Shown in pieces: positions 53,278 through 61,148 of a DNA stretch of 64,000 nucleotides (position 1 is the first letter of the stretch; each line of letters starts with the position of its first letter). Position numbers and translations under genes: made by a program. The notes beneath the pieces are model-generated. The model was not told the origin of the DNA and ran no database searches. It saw only the letters and a program-made list of their open reading frames with translations. Source of the stretch: Fibrobacteria bacterium (GTDB lineage: Bacteria; Fibrobacterota; Fibrobacteria; UBA11236). The stretch is from the NCBI GenBank assembly GCA_017881725.1, contig JADGQO010000101.1, positions 1-64,000 on the forward strand, written 5' to 3'.

Positions 53278-54915
53278 ATGCAACCGACAACTGTATATGA
53301 TTTCATCGTTGTCGGCTCCGGTATCGCCGGGTTGTCGTTCGCGCTTAAGGCGTCGGCCCACGGCAAGGTTTTGGTTCTCACCAAAAAACTCAGTTGGTCC
53401 GGCTCGACCAACCTGGCCCAGGGCGGGATCGCGTCCGTCATGGATCCGGCCGACTCGGTGGAAAAACATGCGCGGGATACCTTGACTGCCGGGGCGGGTT
53501 TATGCCGCGAGGACCGCGTGCGCATCTTGGTCAATCAAGGCCCGAAAGCCATCCGGGACTTGGTCGACTGGGGAGTGCGATTCACTTTGGCTTCCGGTAA
53601 ATCCGGCCCTAAGGGCAACTCCCGCGGGCAAAGCCGCTTCCACCTGGCGCGCGAAGGCGGTCATTCCAGTTCACGTATCGTTCATGCCGACGATTTGACC
53701 GGCCATGAAATCCAACGGGCGCTCCAGGACGCTGCCCGCCGGGAACGGAATATCACCATCCTGGAAAATTACATGGGTATCGATTTGGTCACCGGCAAGC
53801 ATTTGCGGGAGGACGAAAAAGAATCGGGGCCGCGGGCTTGCTATGGTTTATACGCGCTGGACGTGAAGGGCAACCGCATCGGATTGTTCCTAGGGGCGCA
53901 GACCATCCTTTGCACCGGGGGAGTGGGGCAAGTTTACGCTCACACCACCAATGATTCGGTCTCCACCGGCGACGGAATCGCCATGGCCTTTCGCGCGGGC
54001 GCGGCCGTTGAAGACATGGAGTTCATGCAATTCCACCCGACGGCACTTTACAATCCGGGTCATCCCACTTATTTGATCTCCGAGGCCTTGCGCGGCCACG
54101 GCGGAGTGTTGCGGAACCATGCCGGCCACCCCTTCATGGACCGGGTACATCCATTGAAATCTCTCGCGCCGCGCGATATCGTCGCCCGCGCCATCGATGC
54201 GGAAATGAAACGCCATGGACAGCCTTGCGTGTTCCTGGACGCGACGGCCTTGGGCAAAAAGGAACTACTCAAGCACTTCCCCAATATTTTCCGGCATTGC
54301 CAAGGGATGGGCATGGATATTTCCAAGCAATGGATACCCGTGGTGCCGGCGGCGCATTTCATGTGCGGCGGTGTGAAGGTGAACGCGTTTTCGGAATCGG
54401 GACTGGCCGGATTATACGCCGTCGGGGAAACATCCTGCACGGGCGTGCATGGAGCGAACCGATTGGCCAGCAACTCCTTATTGGAAGGTGTGGTATTCGC
54501 CGATCGAGCCTTGGAAAACATCCTGGCGCATCCGCGGCCCCGACCGCGCCGCAACCGGTTCCGGAATTGGAACAGCTTCGCGCTGAAACCCGCTCCGGAA
54601 ACCATCATTTACGCACATTCCTTCGAGACCATACGCTCCACCATGTGGCATTATGTCGGCATCGTCCGCAGCGATTTCAGGTTGGCCCGCGCGGCGGAAT
54701 TCATTCGGGTCATCAGCCGGCAAATCCAAAAGGATTACTGGTCCTTTTCCATGGTCCCGGAATTGGTCGAACTGCGCAATCTCACCCTTTGCGCGGAATT
54801 GATCATCAAAAGCGCGCAAAGACGGAAAGAGTCCTGCGGTCTCCATTTCAATTTGGATTACCCGAAGACCCTGCCTGTCCATCGGCACACTCTTTTGCGG
54901 ATGAGGCAGGATTGA
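53278..54915 (+). CDS. nadB: L-aspartate oxidase
   Basis: The 545-residue FAD enzyme oxidises aspartate to iminoaspartate, the first step of de novo NAD synthesis. It shows FIVVGSGIAGLSFALKA, GSTNLAQGGIASV, REGGHSSSRIVHADDLTGHEI, TILCTGGVGQVY, FMQFHPTALYNP, EALRGHGGVL and VGETSCTGVHGANRLASNSLLEG. The C-terminal helical domain is present. AGGTAGG precedes the ATG. The partner genes nadA and nadC are not in the window. Confidence 0.95.
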   Translation: MQPTTVYDFIVVGSGIAGLSFALKASAHGKVLVLTKKLSWSGSTNLAQGGIASVMDPADSVEKHARDTLTAGAGLCREDRVRILVNQGPKAIRDLVDWGVRFTLASGKSGPKGNSRGQSRFHLAREGGHSSSRIVHADDLTGHEIQRALQDAARRERNITILENYMGIDLVTGKHLREDEKESGPRACYGLYALDVKGNRIGLFLGAQTILCTGGVGQVYAHTTNDSVSTGDGIAMAFRAGAAVEDMEFMQFHPTALYNPGHPTYLISEALRGHGGVLRNHAGHPFMDRVHPLKSLAPRDIVARAIDAEMKRHGQPCVFLDATALGKKELLKHFPNIFRHCQGMGMDISKQWIPVVPAAHFMCGGVKVNAFSESGLAGLYAVGETSCTGVHGANRLASNSLLEGVVFADRALENILAHPRPRPRRNRFRNWNSFALKPAPETIIYAHSFETIRSTMWHYVGIVRSDFRLARAAEFIRVISRQIQKDYWSFSMVPELVELRNLTLCAELIIKSAQRRKESCGLHFNLDYPKTLPVHRHTLLRMRQD

Positions 54916-55009
54916 CGCCTAACCGGGTGTTGCAAAAGTCCGCGCGGGTTTCGGCCGTCTCTTCCAACCGGGGATCTTTTCAGCACCCTGCTAACCGCGC
55001 GAATACTCC

Positions 55010-57199
55010 GTGTACTCCCTGCATTTGACCGGCCACCCGGAAATCCTCCTGTTGTTTCCGATAGGGTTGTACCTGTTATGGAGGCAATACTTACGCAAAG
55101 ATCCGTCGCGGACCCACGGCGGTTTACAGTCGCGGGTGTTGTTCGTCTTGCAAGCCTTAGCTCTGAGCCTCCTGGCGCTATCCTTGGCGGCTCCGGAACT
55201 GCGGCGGCGTAGGGAAGAATTTCATAAGCCCATCTTTTTGGTTTTGCGCGACGTCAGCGGCAGTTTCGCGAACGGCGGATATCTACGGCAAGGTTCCCGC
55301 GTTTCTGAAATTCAATCTGCACTAGTCAAATATTGGCGGCCCAAGGGTTTCGAATTTCGTTTCGCCGAATTCGATAGCGCCGTCAGAATCGATGGGTTGG
55401 ATGGCGCGATAGGGACGCGTCCGGTTTCCGGCGCATTGACCAGCCTGGTGGCGGCGGCCGATTTCGCCGATACGGCGGAATTGCCGAATCTGCAAGGCAT
55501 TTTGCTGATGTCGGACGGGAGAGGAACGATCGATTCCGGTATGACCTCGCGCGATTGGAAGGTTCCGTTGTACCCGATTATCGTGTCGTCCGACTCCCTC
55601 GAGGAAGTGCAGATCGATCGAGTCGTCGTAGAACCGACGCCCGATGCGGCGTCCAAGGGTTCCGCGACGCCTGGAACCGTTCCGAAGGCGTATTCCGTTT
55701 CGGTCACCTGGGACGGCTTGGGAACCCGGCCTACGGCCCCGTTGTTCAAACTGATCGTCGACGGCAAAGTGGGCCTCTCGCGGAATCTGCCTCCCGGATT
55801 CGGCAGAGTAACCTCCGTGTTTCCCTGGATCCCATCGCGCGCCATCCGTCCCGGCGCCCAGAAAATATTCGCGGTATTGGAACCGTCACGGCCGGAGTCA
55901 GATTTCGATCCATACAATGATACCGTCTCGATAATTTGGTCGGGAGACGCCGCTGAAAAAACACTGTTCTTTTTCGGACCTTTGCATAGCCTGGAAGAAC
56001 GCGCCATGCTGGACATGGTAAGGGGTATCGGTAAGATCCATGTTGAATTTTTCGAAGAGAAATCGCTTGGCCTGTTGGCGCCGTCGGCGGAAAAACCGCC
56101 TACCGGTGAGGATCAAGTTTGGTTGGCGCAAAGCGAGTTGGCGAATCCTCGTTTAGTGGCGGCGCTCGTGAACACTGCGGCGCGGGTGGTGGTTTATGCC
56201 CGCGGAGGCGGTGGCGCGAGCTTGCTTTCGTCTTTTCGTGGGCATGCCGAACGGGGGCCGACCAGTGCAGTCGGTTTGCCTGCGGGATTCAAGGAATTCG
56301 ACCCGGAGGCGGAGATTGCAGTAGAGCCAAACGCCGCGCGGGATTTTCCGGATGCCCTGACGCGGCTAAAATCCATTTATCCGGAGGCGTTGTCCGCGCC
56401 GACATCAGGCGTGAAACCCCTGGTACAACTCTCGCACGCGGGAGTCGCGGGCGTATTGGTGGGTCGCCTGGCATTGCCGTCCGGAAAATCCGCGCTGTAT
56501 TTCCTCCTGCCGCCGTTATGGCCCACCTGGTTCGATCCGCAGTCCGATTTCCAATTGCATAACCGCCAAGTGGCCTACATCCAAGCCATTCCGGGCTTGG
56601 CGGCCGCAGCCGAGGACGAATTGCGCGCGTTGTTTCCCAAGCTCGCTTACGCGGATGTTCCCTTTCATGTGCTGGTCCGTTTGCCGGACTCCCTTCGGCA
56701 TGAACCGGGTGAATTCCTTTTCACAGCGAAGGCCGGAGATGGGAGGAGCCAATGGAAATGGGGCGAGGATGTCCATGGTAACTTACAAGTTACCTCAGCG
56801 CCGGGTACGCCGGGCCGGGGCGGGGAAGTCGACGCCGCGAAGTTGGCGTTGCCGATCGGCCGCTATCGCCTGGAACTTTCCCTGAGAGGAAAAATATTAT
56901 GGGAGGATTCCCTGGAGTCGGCTCCGCGCGAAGCCTTGGAATTGCGGCGAATCGGATACGATCGGGAAGGGCTGGCGGCGGCGGCGATTCGTTCCGGCGG
57001 CCGCCTGCTGGAAATACCACCGCAGCGAATATTGGATTCCGCCTGGGTAACGTCCCTGTTACCTAGCCGTGAGGCGGCGGAAATCCGGTCGGAAAAGATC
57101 CTGACCACGCGCCTTTACGATACCTTGCCGCTTTTTCTAATCGTGGTCGGTCTGCTTTCGTTATCGTGGTTCCTCCGAAAAAAGTGGAACTTGGACTAA
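55010..57199 (+). CDS. vWA/BatA-like membrane protein of unknown function
   Basis: The product is 729 residues from a GTG start. Two N-terminal transmembrane segments (about 9-25 and 43-60) come first. A von Willebrand A-like domain follows (PIFLVLRDVSGSF in place of DxSxS, then ILLMSDGRGTID). A long periplasmic beta-rich part leads to one C-terminal membrane helix (LFLIVVGLLSLSWFL). The layout matches BatA/YfbK-type and large membrane proteins of aerotolerance operons, but the MIDAS motif is degenerate (D-x-S-G-S). Two copies of the GGTAAC-N6-GTTACC palindrome lie inside it. It is flanked by nadB and the division cluster. Confidence 0.75.
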   Translation: MYSLHLTGHPEILLLFPIGLYLLWRQYLRKDPSRTHGGLQSRVLFVLQALALSLLALSLAAPELRRRREEFHKPIFLVLRDVSGSFANGGYLRQGSRVSEIQSALVKYWRPKGFEFRFAEFDSAVRIDGLDGAIGTRPVSGALTSLVAAADFADTAELPNLQGILLMSDGRGTIDSGMTSRDWKVPLYPIIVSSDSLEEVQIDRVVVEPTPDAASKGSATPGTVPKAYSVSVTWDGLGTRPTAPLFKLIVDGKVGLSRNLPPGFGRVTSVFPWIPSRAIRPGAQKIFAVLEPSRPESDFDPYNDTVSIIWSGDAAEKTLFFFGPLHSLEERAMLDMVRGIGKIHVEFFEEKSLGLLAPSAEKPPTGEDQVWLAQSELANPRLVAALVNTAARVVVYARGGGGASLLSSFRGHAERGPTSAVGLPAGFKEFDPEAEIAVEPNAARDFPDALTRLKSIYPEALSAPTSGVKPLVQLSHAGVAGVLVGRLALPSGKSALYFLLPPLWPTWFDPQSDFQLHNRQVAYIQAIPGLAAAAEDELRALFPKLAYADVPFHVLVRLPDSLRHEPGEFLFTAKAGDGRSQWKWGEDVHGNLQVTSAPGTPGRGGEVDAAKLALPIGRYRLELSLRGKILWEDSLESAPREALELRRIGYDREGLAAAAIRSGGRLLEIPPQRILDSAWVTSLLPSREAAEIRSEKILTTRLYDTLPLFLIVVGLLSLSWFLRKKWNLD
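56777..56794. repeat. Dispersed palindrome copy 4 (GGTAAC-N6-GTTACC)
   Basis: Spacer TTACAA, making an 8-bp perfect stem. It is followed by TCAGC as in copy 3 and is read as GNLQVTSA in the vWA-like protein. Confidence 0.7.
57046..57063. repeat. Dispersed palindrome copy 5 (GGTAAC-N6-GTTACC)
   Basis: Spacer GTCCCT; followed by TAGCC. It is in the vWA-like gene but in a different reading frame from copy 4. Confidence 0.7.
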
Positions 57200-57304
57200 C
57201 CTGCCCAACTGGGCATTAGATCCCCCCGCCCCTTTCAGAGCCTGTACCGGGTGGCCTCGTTTAAGACGATGGCGCTCTACAGCTTAAGTCCATGATTTAA
57301 AAGT

Positions 57305-57320
57305 GATTGTCTCGACAATC
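57305..57320. promoter_or_regulatory. 16-bp palindrome upstream of the division cluster
   Basis: GATTGTC-TC-GACAATC is a perfect inverted repeat in the 271 bp gap before mraZ, flanked by AAGTG and CACTT. It may be an operator; no binding protein is known to me. Confidence 0.5.
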
Positions 57321-57371
57321 AAAAATCCACTTCAGCAATTTCTCTACTATACGGACGAATTTTTTTCCTGG

Positions 57372-57390
57372 GGTAACCTGTGTGGTAACC
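57372..57390. repeat. Dispersed palindrome variant (copy 6, minus orientation)
   Basis: On the minus strand it reads GGTTACC-ACACAG-GTTACC. The last 13 bases match copy 3, including the spacer, but the left arm is a direct instead of inverted copy. It lies 81 bp before mraZ. Confidence 0.55.
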
Positions 57391-57431
57391 TCGCAACGGG
57401 AAAATATTCCTTAACAATAATTGCAATTTCA

Positions 57432-57476
57432 CGGGTAAAGATGGTAGATTTTGGGTAAAATTGGTTAACAATGGCT
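57432..57476 (+). promoter_or_regulatory. MraZ operator (five TGGNT-type repeats, 10-bp period)
   Basis: CGGGT (57432), TGGTA (57442), TGGGT (57452), TGGTT (57462) and TGGCT (57472) recur every 10 bp. MraZ is known to bind such repeats as an octamer and repress its own operon. The last repeat overlaps the start codon of mraZ and there is no recognisable Shine-Dalgarno. Confidence 0.85.
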
Positions 57477-57932
57477 GAGTCACCCAAATCCATCAAACTT
57501 GAGTCCTTCATCGGAAAGGCAACTGTCGCTGTGGATGCGACGGGACGCACCAACTTTCCCAAGGACTTCCGCAAGATCCTGCGGGACGATGCCAATGGAC
57601 AGGTGGTCGTTACCATCGCCGAGGGCAAGACGCTGGCTTTATATCCGGTATACGAGTGGAACGCCTACATCCAGTATCTGGAAAGCCTGGGTCGCGGCCC
57701 AGAGGTCTCGAAGTTCCGCACCCGCATCACGTCCATGGCCAAGCTGTCCATCCTCGACGCGCAAAACCGAATCACGCTCACCACGGAGCAAATGGGTTAT
57801 GCCGGAATCACGGGTGAGGTGACTTTCGTCGGTGACGGAAAACGCGCGCGGCTTTGGGCGCCGTCTAAATACGCGGAGCAGATCGAAGTGGTCACGGCCG
57901 AAGAAGAAAAACAAGTCGAGAATTGGTTCTGA
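57471..57932 (+). CDS. mraZ: Division and cell-wall cluster transcriptional regulator MraZ
   Basis: The 153-residue DNA-binding repressor of the dcw cluster has two SpoVT/AbrB-like repeats: KATVAVDATGRTNFPKDFRKIL and AKLSILDAQNRITLTTEQMGYAGI, each with the DxxGR- or DAQNR-type loop. The order and length (~145) match the family. It lacks a clear ribosome-binding site because its own operator covers the region. It overlaps rsmH by one base (TGATG). Confidence 0.93.
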   Translation: MAESPKSIKLESFIGKATVAVDATGRTNFPKDFRKILRDDANGQVVVTIAEGKTLALYPVYEWNAYIQYLESLGRGPEVSKFRTRITSMAKLSILDAQNRITLTTEQMGYAGITGEVTFVGDGKRARLWAPSKYAEQIEVVTAEEEKQVENWF

Positions 57933-58882
57933 TGACGGAGCCACGGAAACCGGCGGCAACCGGACACGGATATCATCTCGCGGTCATGGCGGATGAAATC
58001 GCGGAATACCTGATGATCGATCCGGCGGGAACTTACGTCGATGCGACCATGGGCGGGGGCGGGCATGCGGCGCGAATCGTGTCCATGCTCGGAGAACACG
58101 GTGCCCTGATTGGCTTAGATAGGGATAGCGAAGCGGTGCAAAGAAACCGGGCGACTTTCGCAGATGACAAACGCGTACGCGTCGAGCAAGCCGAGTTTTC
58201 CCGTTTGGGCGAATTCGTTCCGGTTGATTCCGCGGCCGGAGCGCTTTTCGATTTGGGGGTCAGTTCGCGGCAACTGGACGCGCGCGAACGGGGATTTTCC
58301 TTTCAGCCCGGCACAGCCTTGGACATGCGCATGGGTTCGCAAGGCGCCACGGCTGCGGACCTGTTGGGTTCCTGGGATGAGTGGGAGCTTTCCAGCGTGT
58401 TCCGCCGCAACGCCGATATTATCGAAGCGCGTCGCCTGGCACGGTTGATTCTGCAAGCAGTGGAATCCGGCGCGGAAATGAACAGCGACCTGTTGCGCAA
58501 GGCCGTGGAGAAACTTCCCGGAGTGCGCGGGGACAATCGCAACCAGTTGCTCGCGCGGGTATTCCAGGCCATTCGCATGGAAGTGAATGATGAAATGGGC
58601 CAGGTGGAATCGGGATTAAAGGCCGCCGTGGCCGCTCTGCGCAAAGGCGGGCGGATCTGCGTGCTTTCCTACCATTCCGTCGAGGATCGCAAAGTCAAGG
58701 AAACCTTCGCCGAATTCGAGAAGGAATGCGTCTGCCCGGAGCGCCAACCCGTGTGCAATTGCGGGCGTAACCACCGCAAACTCATCAAGATTTTACGCAA
58801 GCCGGGATTGCCGACCGATGCCGAAACCGGCCGCAATCCGCGCGCCCGCAGCGCCAAATTGCGCGTGATGGAGCGCGTATGA
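57932..58882 (+). CDS. rsmH: 16S rRNA (cytosine1402-N4)-methyltransferase
   Basis: The 316-residue AdoMet-dependent methyltransferase acts on the P-site of 16S rRNA. It shows GYHLAVMADEIAEYL, YVDATMGGGGHA (AdoMet loop), LIGLDRDSEAV, ALFDLGVSSRQLD, RNQLLARVFQAIRMEVNDE and LSYHSVEDRKVKETF. The ATG at 57932 overlaps the mraZ stop; the frame is open slightly upstream. It overlaps ftsL by 4 bp. Confidence 0.96.
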   Translation: MTEPRKPAATGHGYHLAVMADEIAEYLMIDPAGTYVDATMGGGGHAARIVSMLGEHGALIGLDRDSEAVQRNRATFADDKRVRVEQAEFSRLGEFVPVDSAAGALFDLGVSSRQLDARERGFSFQPGTALDMRMGSQGATAADLLGSWDEWELSSVFRRNADIIEARRLARLILQAVESGAEMNSDLLRKAVEKLPGVRGDNRNQLLARVFQAIRMEVNDEMGQVESGLKAAVAALRKGGRICVLSYHSVEDRKVKETFAEFEKECVCPERQPVCNCGRNHRKLIKILRKPGLPTDAETGRNPRARSAKLRVMERV

Positions 58883-59259
58883 AGGGATTGAAGCTTCGCG
58901 GCGTGGTCGGCTTGTTCGGCTTGGTAATGTGCGGCGCGAGCCTGTTGGTCGCGCATGTCTACAAGCAGAATTCCTTTGTGCGCTTTTCGATCAACGGGGC
59001 CAAGTTGGCCCGGCAAAAAACGCAACTGCGCAATGACATCGCCCTTTTGGAAGTGGAAGTCGGTGGATTGAAAAAACTTTCGCGCATCGAGTCGGTCGCG
59101 AAGGCCAGATTCGGCTTGGAATACGGGAACGCGCCCGTCCTGGTCTATCCCGACGGCAATTCCAGGGAGGCTCGAAGACTGGCAAGCGCACCGCAGGTAG
59201 CTCCAGACCAAAACGCTTTGGAAACCGGTAAAATCGCATGGCTAACCAAAGGATTATAA
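58879..59259 (+). CDS. ftsL: Cell division protein FtsL-like
   Basis: The 126-residue bitopic protein has a short cytoplasmic tail, one transmembrane helix (about 8-26), and a periplasmic coiled coil (NGAKLARQKTQLRNDIALLEVEV). FtsL links FtsB and FtsI at the septum. The sequence is variable in this family, so the call rests on architecture and on the position between rsmH and ftsI. It overlaps both neighbours (4 bp and 22 bp). Confidence 0.8.
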   Translation: MKGLKLRGVVGLFGLVMCGASLLVAHVYKQNSFVRFSINGAKLARQKTQLRNDIALLEVEVGGLKKLSRIESVAKARFGLEYGNAPVLVYPDGNSREARRLASAPQVAPDQNALETGKIAWLTKGL

Positions 59260-61148
59260 CCCTGGGCGTCCTGTTCATCCTCGCATGGCTGGGGATGATC
59301 GCGCGCGTAGCCTATGTCCAGGTCATACAATCCGGATATTACCGAGCCTTGGCCTACTCGCAAAGCGTGCATCGCAACGTACTTGCTCCCAAGCGCGGGG
59401 AAATTCTGGACAAGGATTATCAAAAACTGGTCGTTAACGCCGACGTCGAATTGGAGCCGGGAGATGACGGTGTCGGCAGCGGAAACGGAATCCGCGCGCG
59501 TCGCATCACCCGCGTTTGTCCGCAAGGTACGCTGGCCGGCCAGGTGTTGGGCACGGTGGGCAAGGATGGATACGGGCAATTGGGCCTCGAATATTTTCTC
59601 GATAAGGAATTGCGCGGCACGGACGGATGGAAATACTTCCGTCACGACGTGAAAAACCGGTACTATCCCGGTATCGGCGACCAACAGAAGGAAGCGGTCA
59701 ACGGACTCAATGTCGTCCTGACCCTGGACGGCAAGCTCCAGGAAGTGGTCGAGCGGGCTTTGGAGCGCGGCGTGCAGAAAGCCGGGGCCAAACAGGGCGT
59801 TGCGCTGGTCGTCGAGCCGTTTTCCGGCGACATCCTCGCCATGGCCAATTATCCTTTTTACAATCCCAATACCCGTGAAACGGGAAACGTGGACGCGTGG
59901 AAAAACCAGGCGGTTTGCAAAGTTTATGAACCGGGATCCACCTTCAAAAGTTTCACCGCTTCCGCCCTGTTGGAAGAAAAGCTTATCAAACTGACCGACA
60001 CCTTGGACGGTGAAGGCGGATCCTATAAAATCGGCAGCGAGGTAATCAAGGATTCGCATCCTTTGGGTCGCATCAGTTTTCGCGATGCCATGGCGTTTTC
60101 CAGCAACATCTGTTTCGCCAAAGCCTCTACCCGAATGCATTCGGAAACCTTTTACAAATACATCCGATCGTTCGGCTTCGGCATGAAATCCGGAGTGGGT
60201 TTGCCTGCGGAGGAGAGCGGAGTATTGAAATCGATATCCGAATGGAGCGGACGGACCCAACAGACCATAGCCTTCGGACATGAAATTTCCGCGACTCCCA
60301 TGCAACTCGCCATGGCCTTCTCCGCCATCGCCAATGGGGGATTGCTGATGAAGCCGCGCATCGTGAAGGCCTGGGTCGACGCCGGGGGACGCCCGGTGGA
60401 GGAAATACCGACCCGCACGGTAAGGCGCGTCATGTCGGAAAGCACCTCGGTGCTTGTGAAGTCAATGCTCCACGCGGTCGTGGAATACGGAACGGCCATG
60501 GACATTAAAACCGACCGCATCCCTTTGGCCGGGAAAACCGGAACGGCGGAAAAACTGGATGCCACCGGACATTACGTCCACGGCCTCTTCAACTCTTCCT
60601 TCGTCGGCATGGTGCCCGTGGACAGGCCGGAATTCGTCTGCCTGGTCCTCATCGACGAGCCCGCAACGTTGAAATACGGGGGCCAAAGCGCGGCGCCCAT
60701 TTTCCGGGAAATCGTAGACCGCATCCTCGCGAATCCGGATTACCCGTTGGCCCGTCTGGCTCTGGCGGAAAGCGGCAAGGGCAGGGACACATCCGTGGTA
60801 CCGGATCTTTTGGGTTACCGTACCGTCGATGCCGTGCAGTTTCTTTCCGGATCCGGATTGTCGGTGCGGACCGTAGGATCGGGAGACATCGTCCTGGGCC
60901 AGGATCCGAAACCCGGTGTCCGGGTCGAAGCCTCGCATCCGGTGGTCCTTGCCATCGGTTTCCAGGACGCGCATGTCATGCCTGATTTGAACAACAATAC
61001 TTTACGTGAGGCCCTTCTCAAGCTGAAAAGCCTGGGCCTGGAGATCGAATATACCGGTTCCGGCCGCATCATCCGGCAGGAACCCATGGTGGGCGCGCCG
61101 GTTAAACAAGGTCAAAAATGCGTCCTGACGCTGGGATGGATGGGATGA
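59238..61148 (+). CDS. ftsI: Septal peptidoglycan transpeptidase (FtsI/PBP3 class) with PASTA domains
   Basis: The 636-residue class B penicillin-binding protein cross-links septal peptidoglycan in the periplasm. An N-terminal membrane helix (about 8-28) comes first, then PKRGEILDKD, and the transpeptidase domain with STFK (Ser234), SSN (288-290) and KTGT (433-436). Two PASTA-like repeats end it (about 516-570 and 575-636: VPDLLGYRTVDAVQFL, MPDLNNNTLREALLKL). The pedestal between RGEI and the catalytic domain is much shorter than in E. coli FtsI (~35 instead of ~95 residues), although the RVCPQGTLAGQVLG segment remains. It overlaps ftsL and murE. Confidence 0.93.
   Translation: MANQRIITLGVLFILAWLGMIARVAYVQVIQSGYYRALAYSQSVHRNVLAPKRGEILDKDYQKLVVNADVELEPGDDGVGSGNGIRARRITRVCPQGTLAGQVLGTVGKDGYGQLGLEYFLDKELRGTDGWKYFRHDVKNRYYPGIGDQQKEAVNGLNVVLTLDGKLQEVVERALERGVQKAGAKQGVALVVEPFSGDILAMANYPFYNPNTRETGNVDAWKNQAVCKVYEPGSTFKSFTASALLEEKLIKLTDTLDGEGGSYKIGSEVIKDSHPLGRISFRDAMAFSSNICFAKASTRMHSETFYKYIRSFGFGMKSGVGLPAEESGVLKSISEWSGRTQQTIAFGHEISATPMQLAMAFSAIANGGLLMKPRIVKAWVDAGGRPVEEIPTRTVRRVMSESTSVLVKSMLHAVVEYGTAMDIKTDRIPLAGKTGTAEKLDATGHYVHGLFNSSFVGMVPVDRPEFVCLVLIDEPATLKYGGQSAAPIFREIVDRILANPDYPLARLALAESGKGRDTSVVPDLLGYRTVDAVQFLSGSGLSVRTVGSGDIVLGQDPKPGVRVEASHPVVLAIGFQDAHVMPDLNNNTLREALLKLKSLGLEIEYTGSGRIIRQEPMVGAPVKQGQKCVLTLGWMG

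Noticed and set aside
57305-57320. LexA (SOS) box
   Set aside because: The palindrome core does not fit either the CTGT-N8-ACAG or the GAAC-N4-GTTC type.
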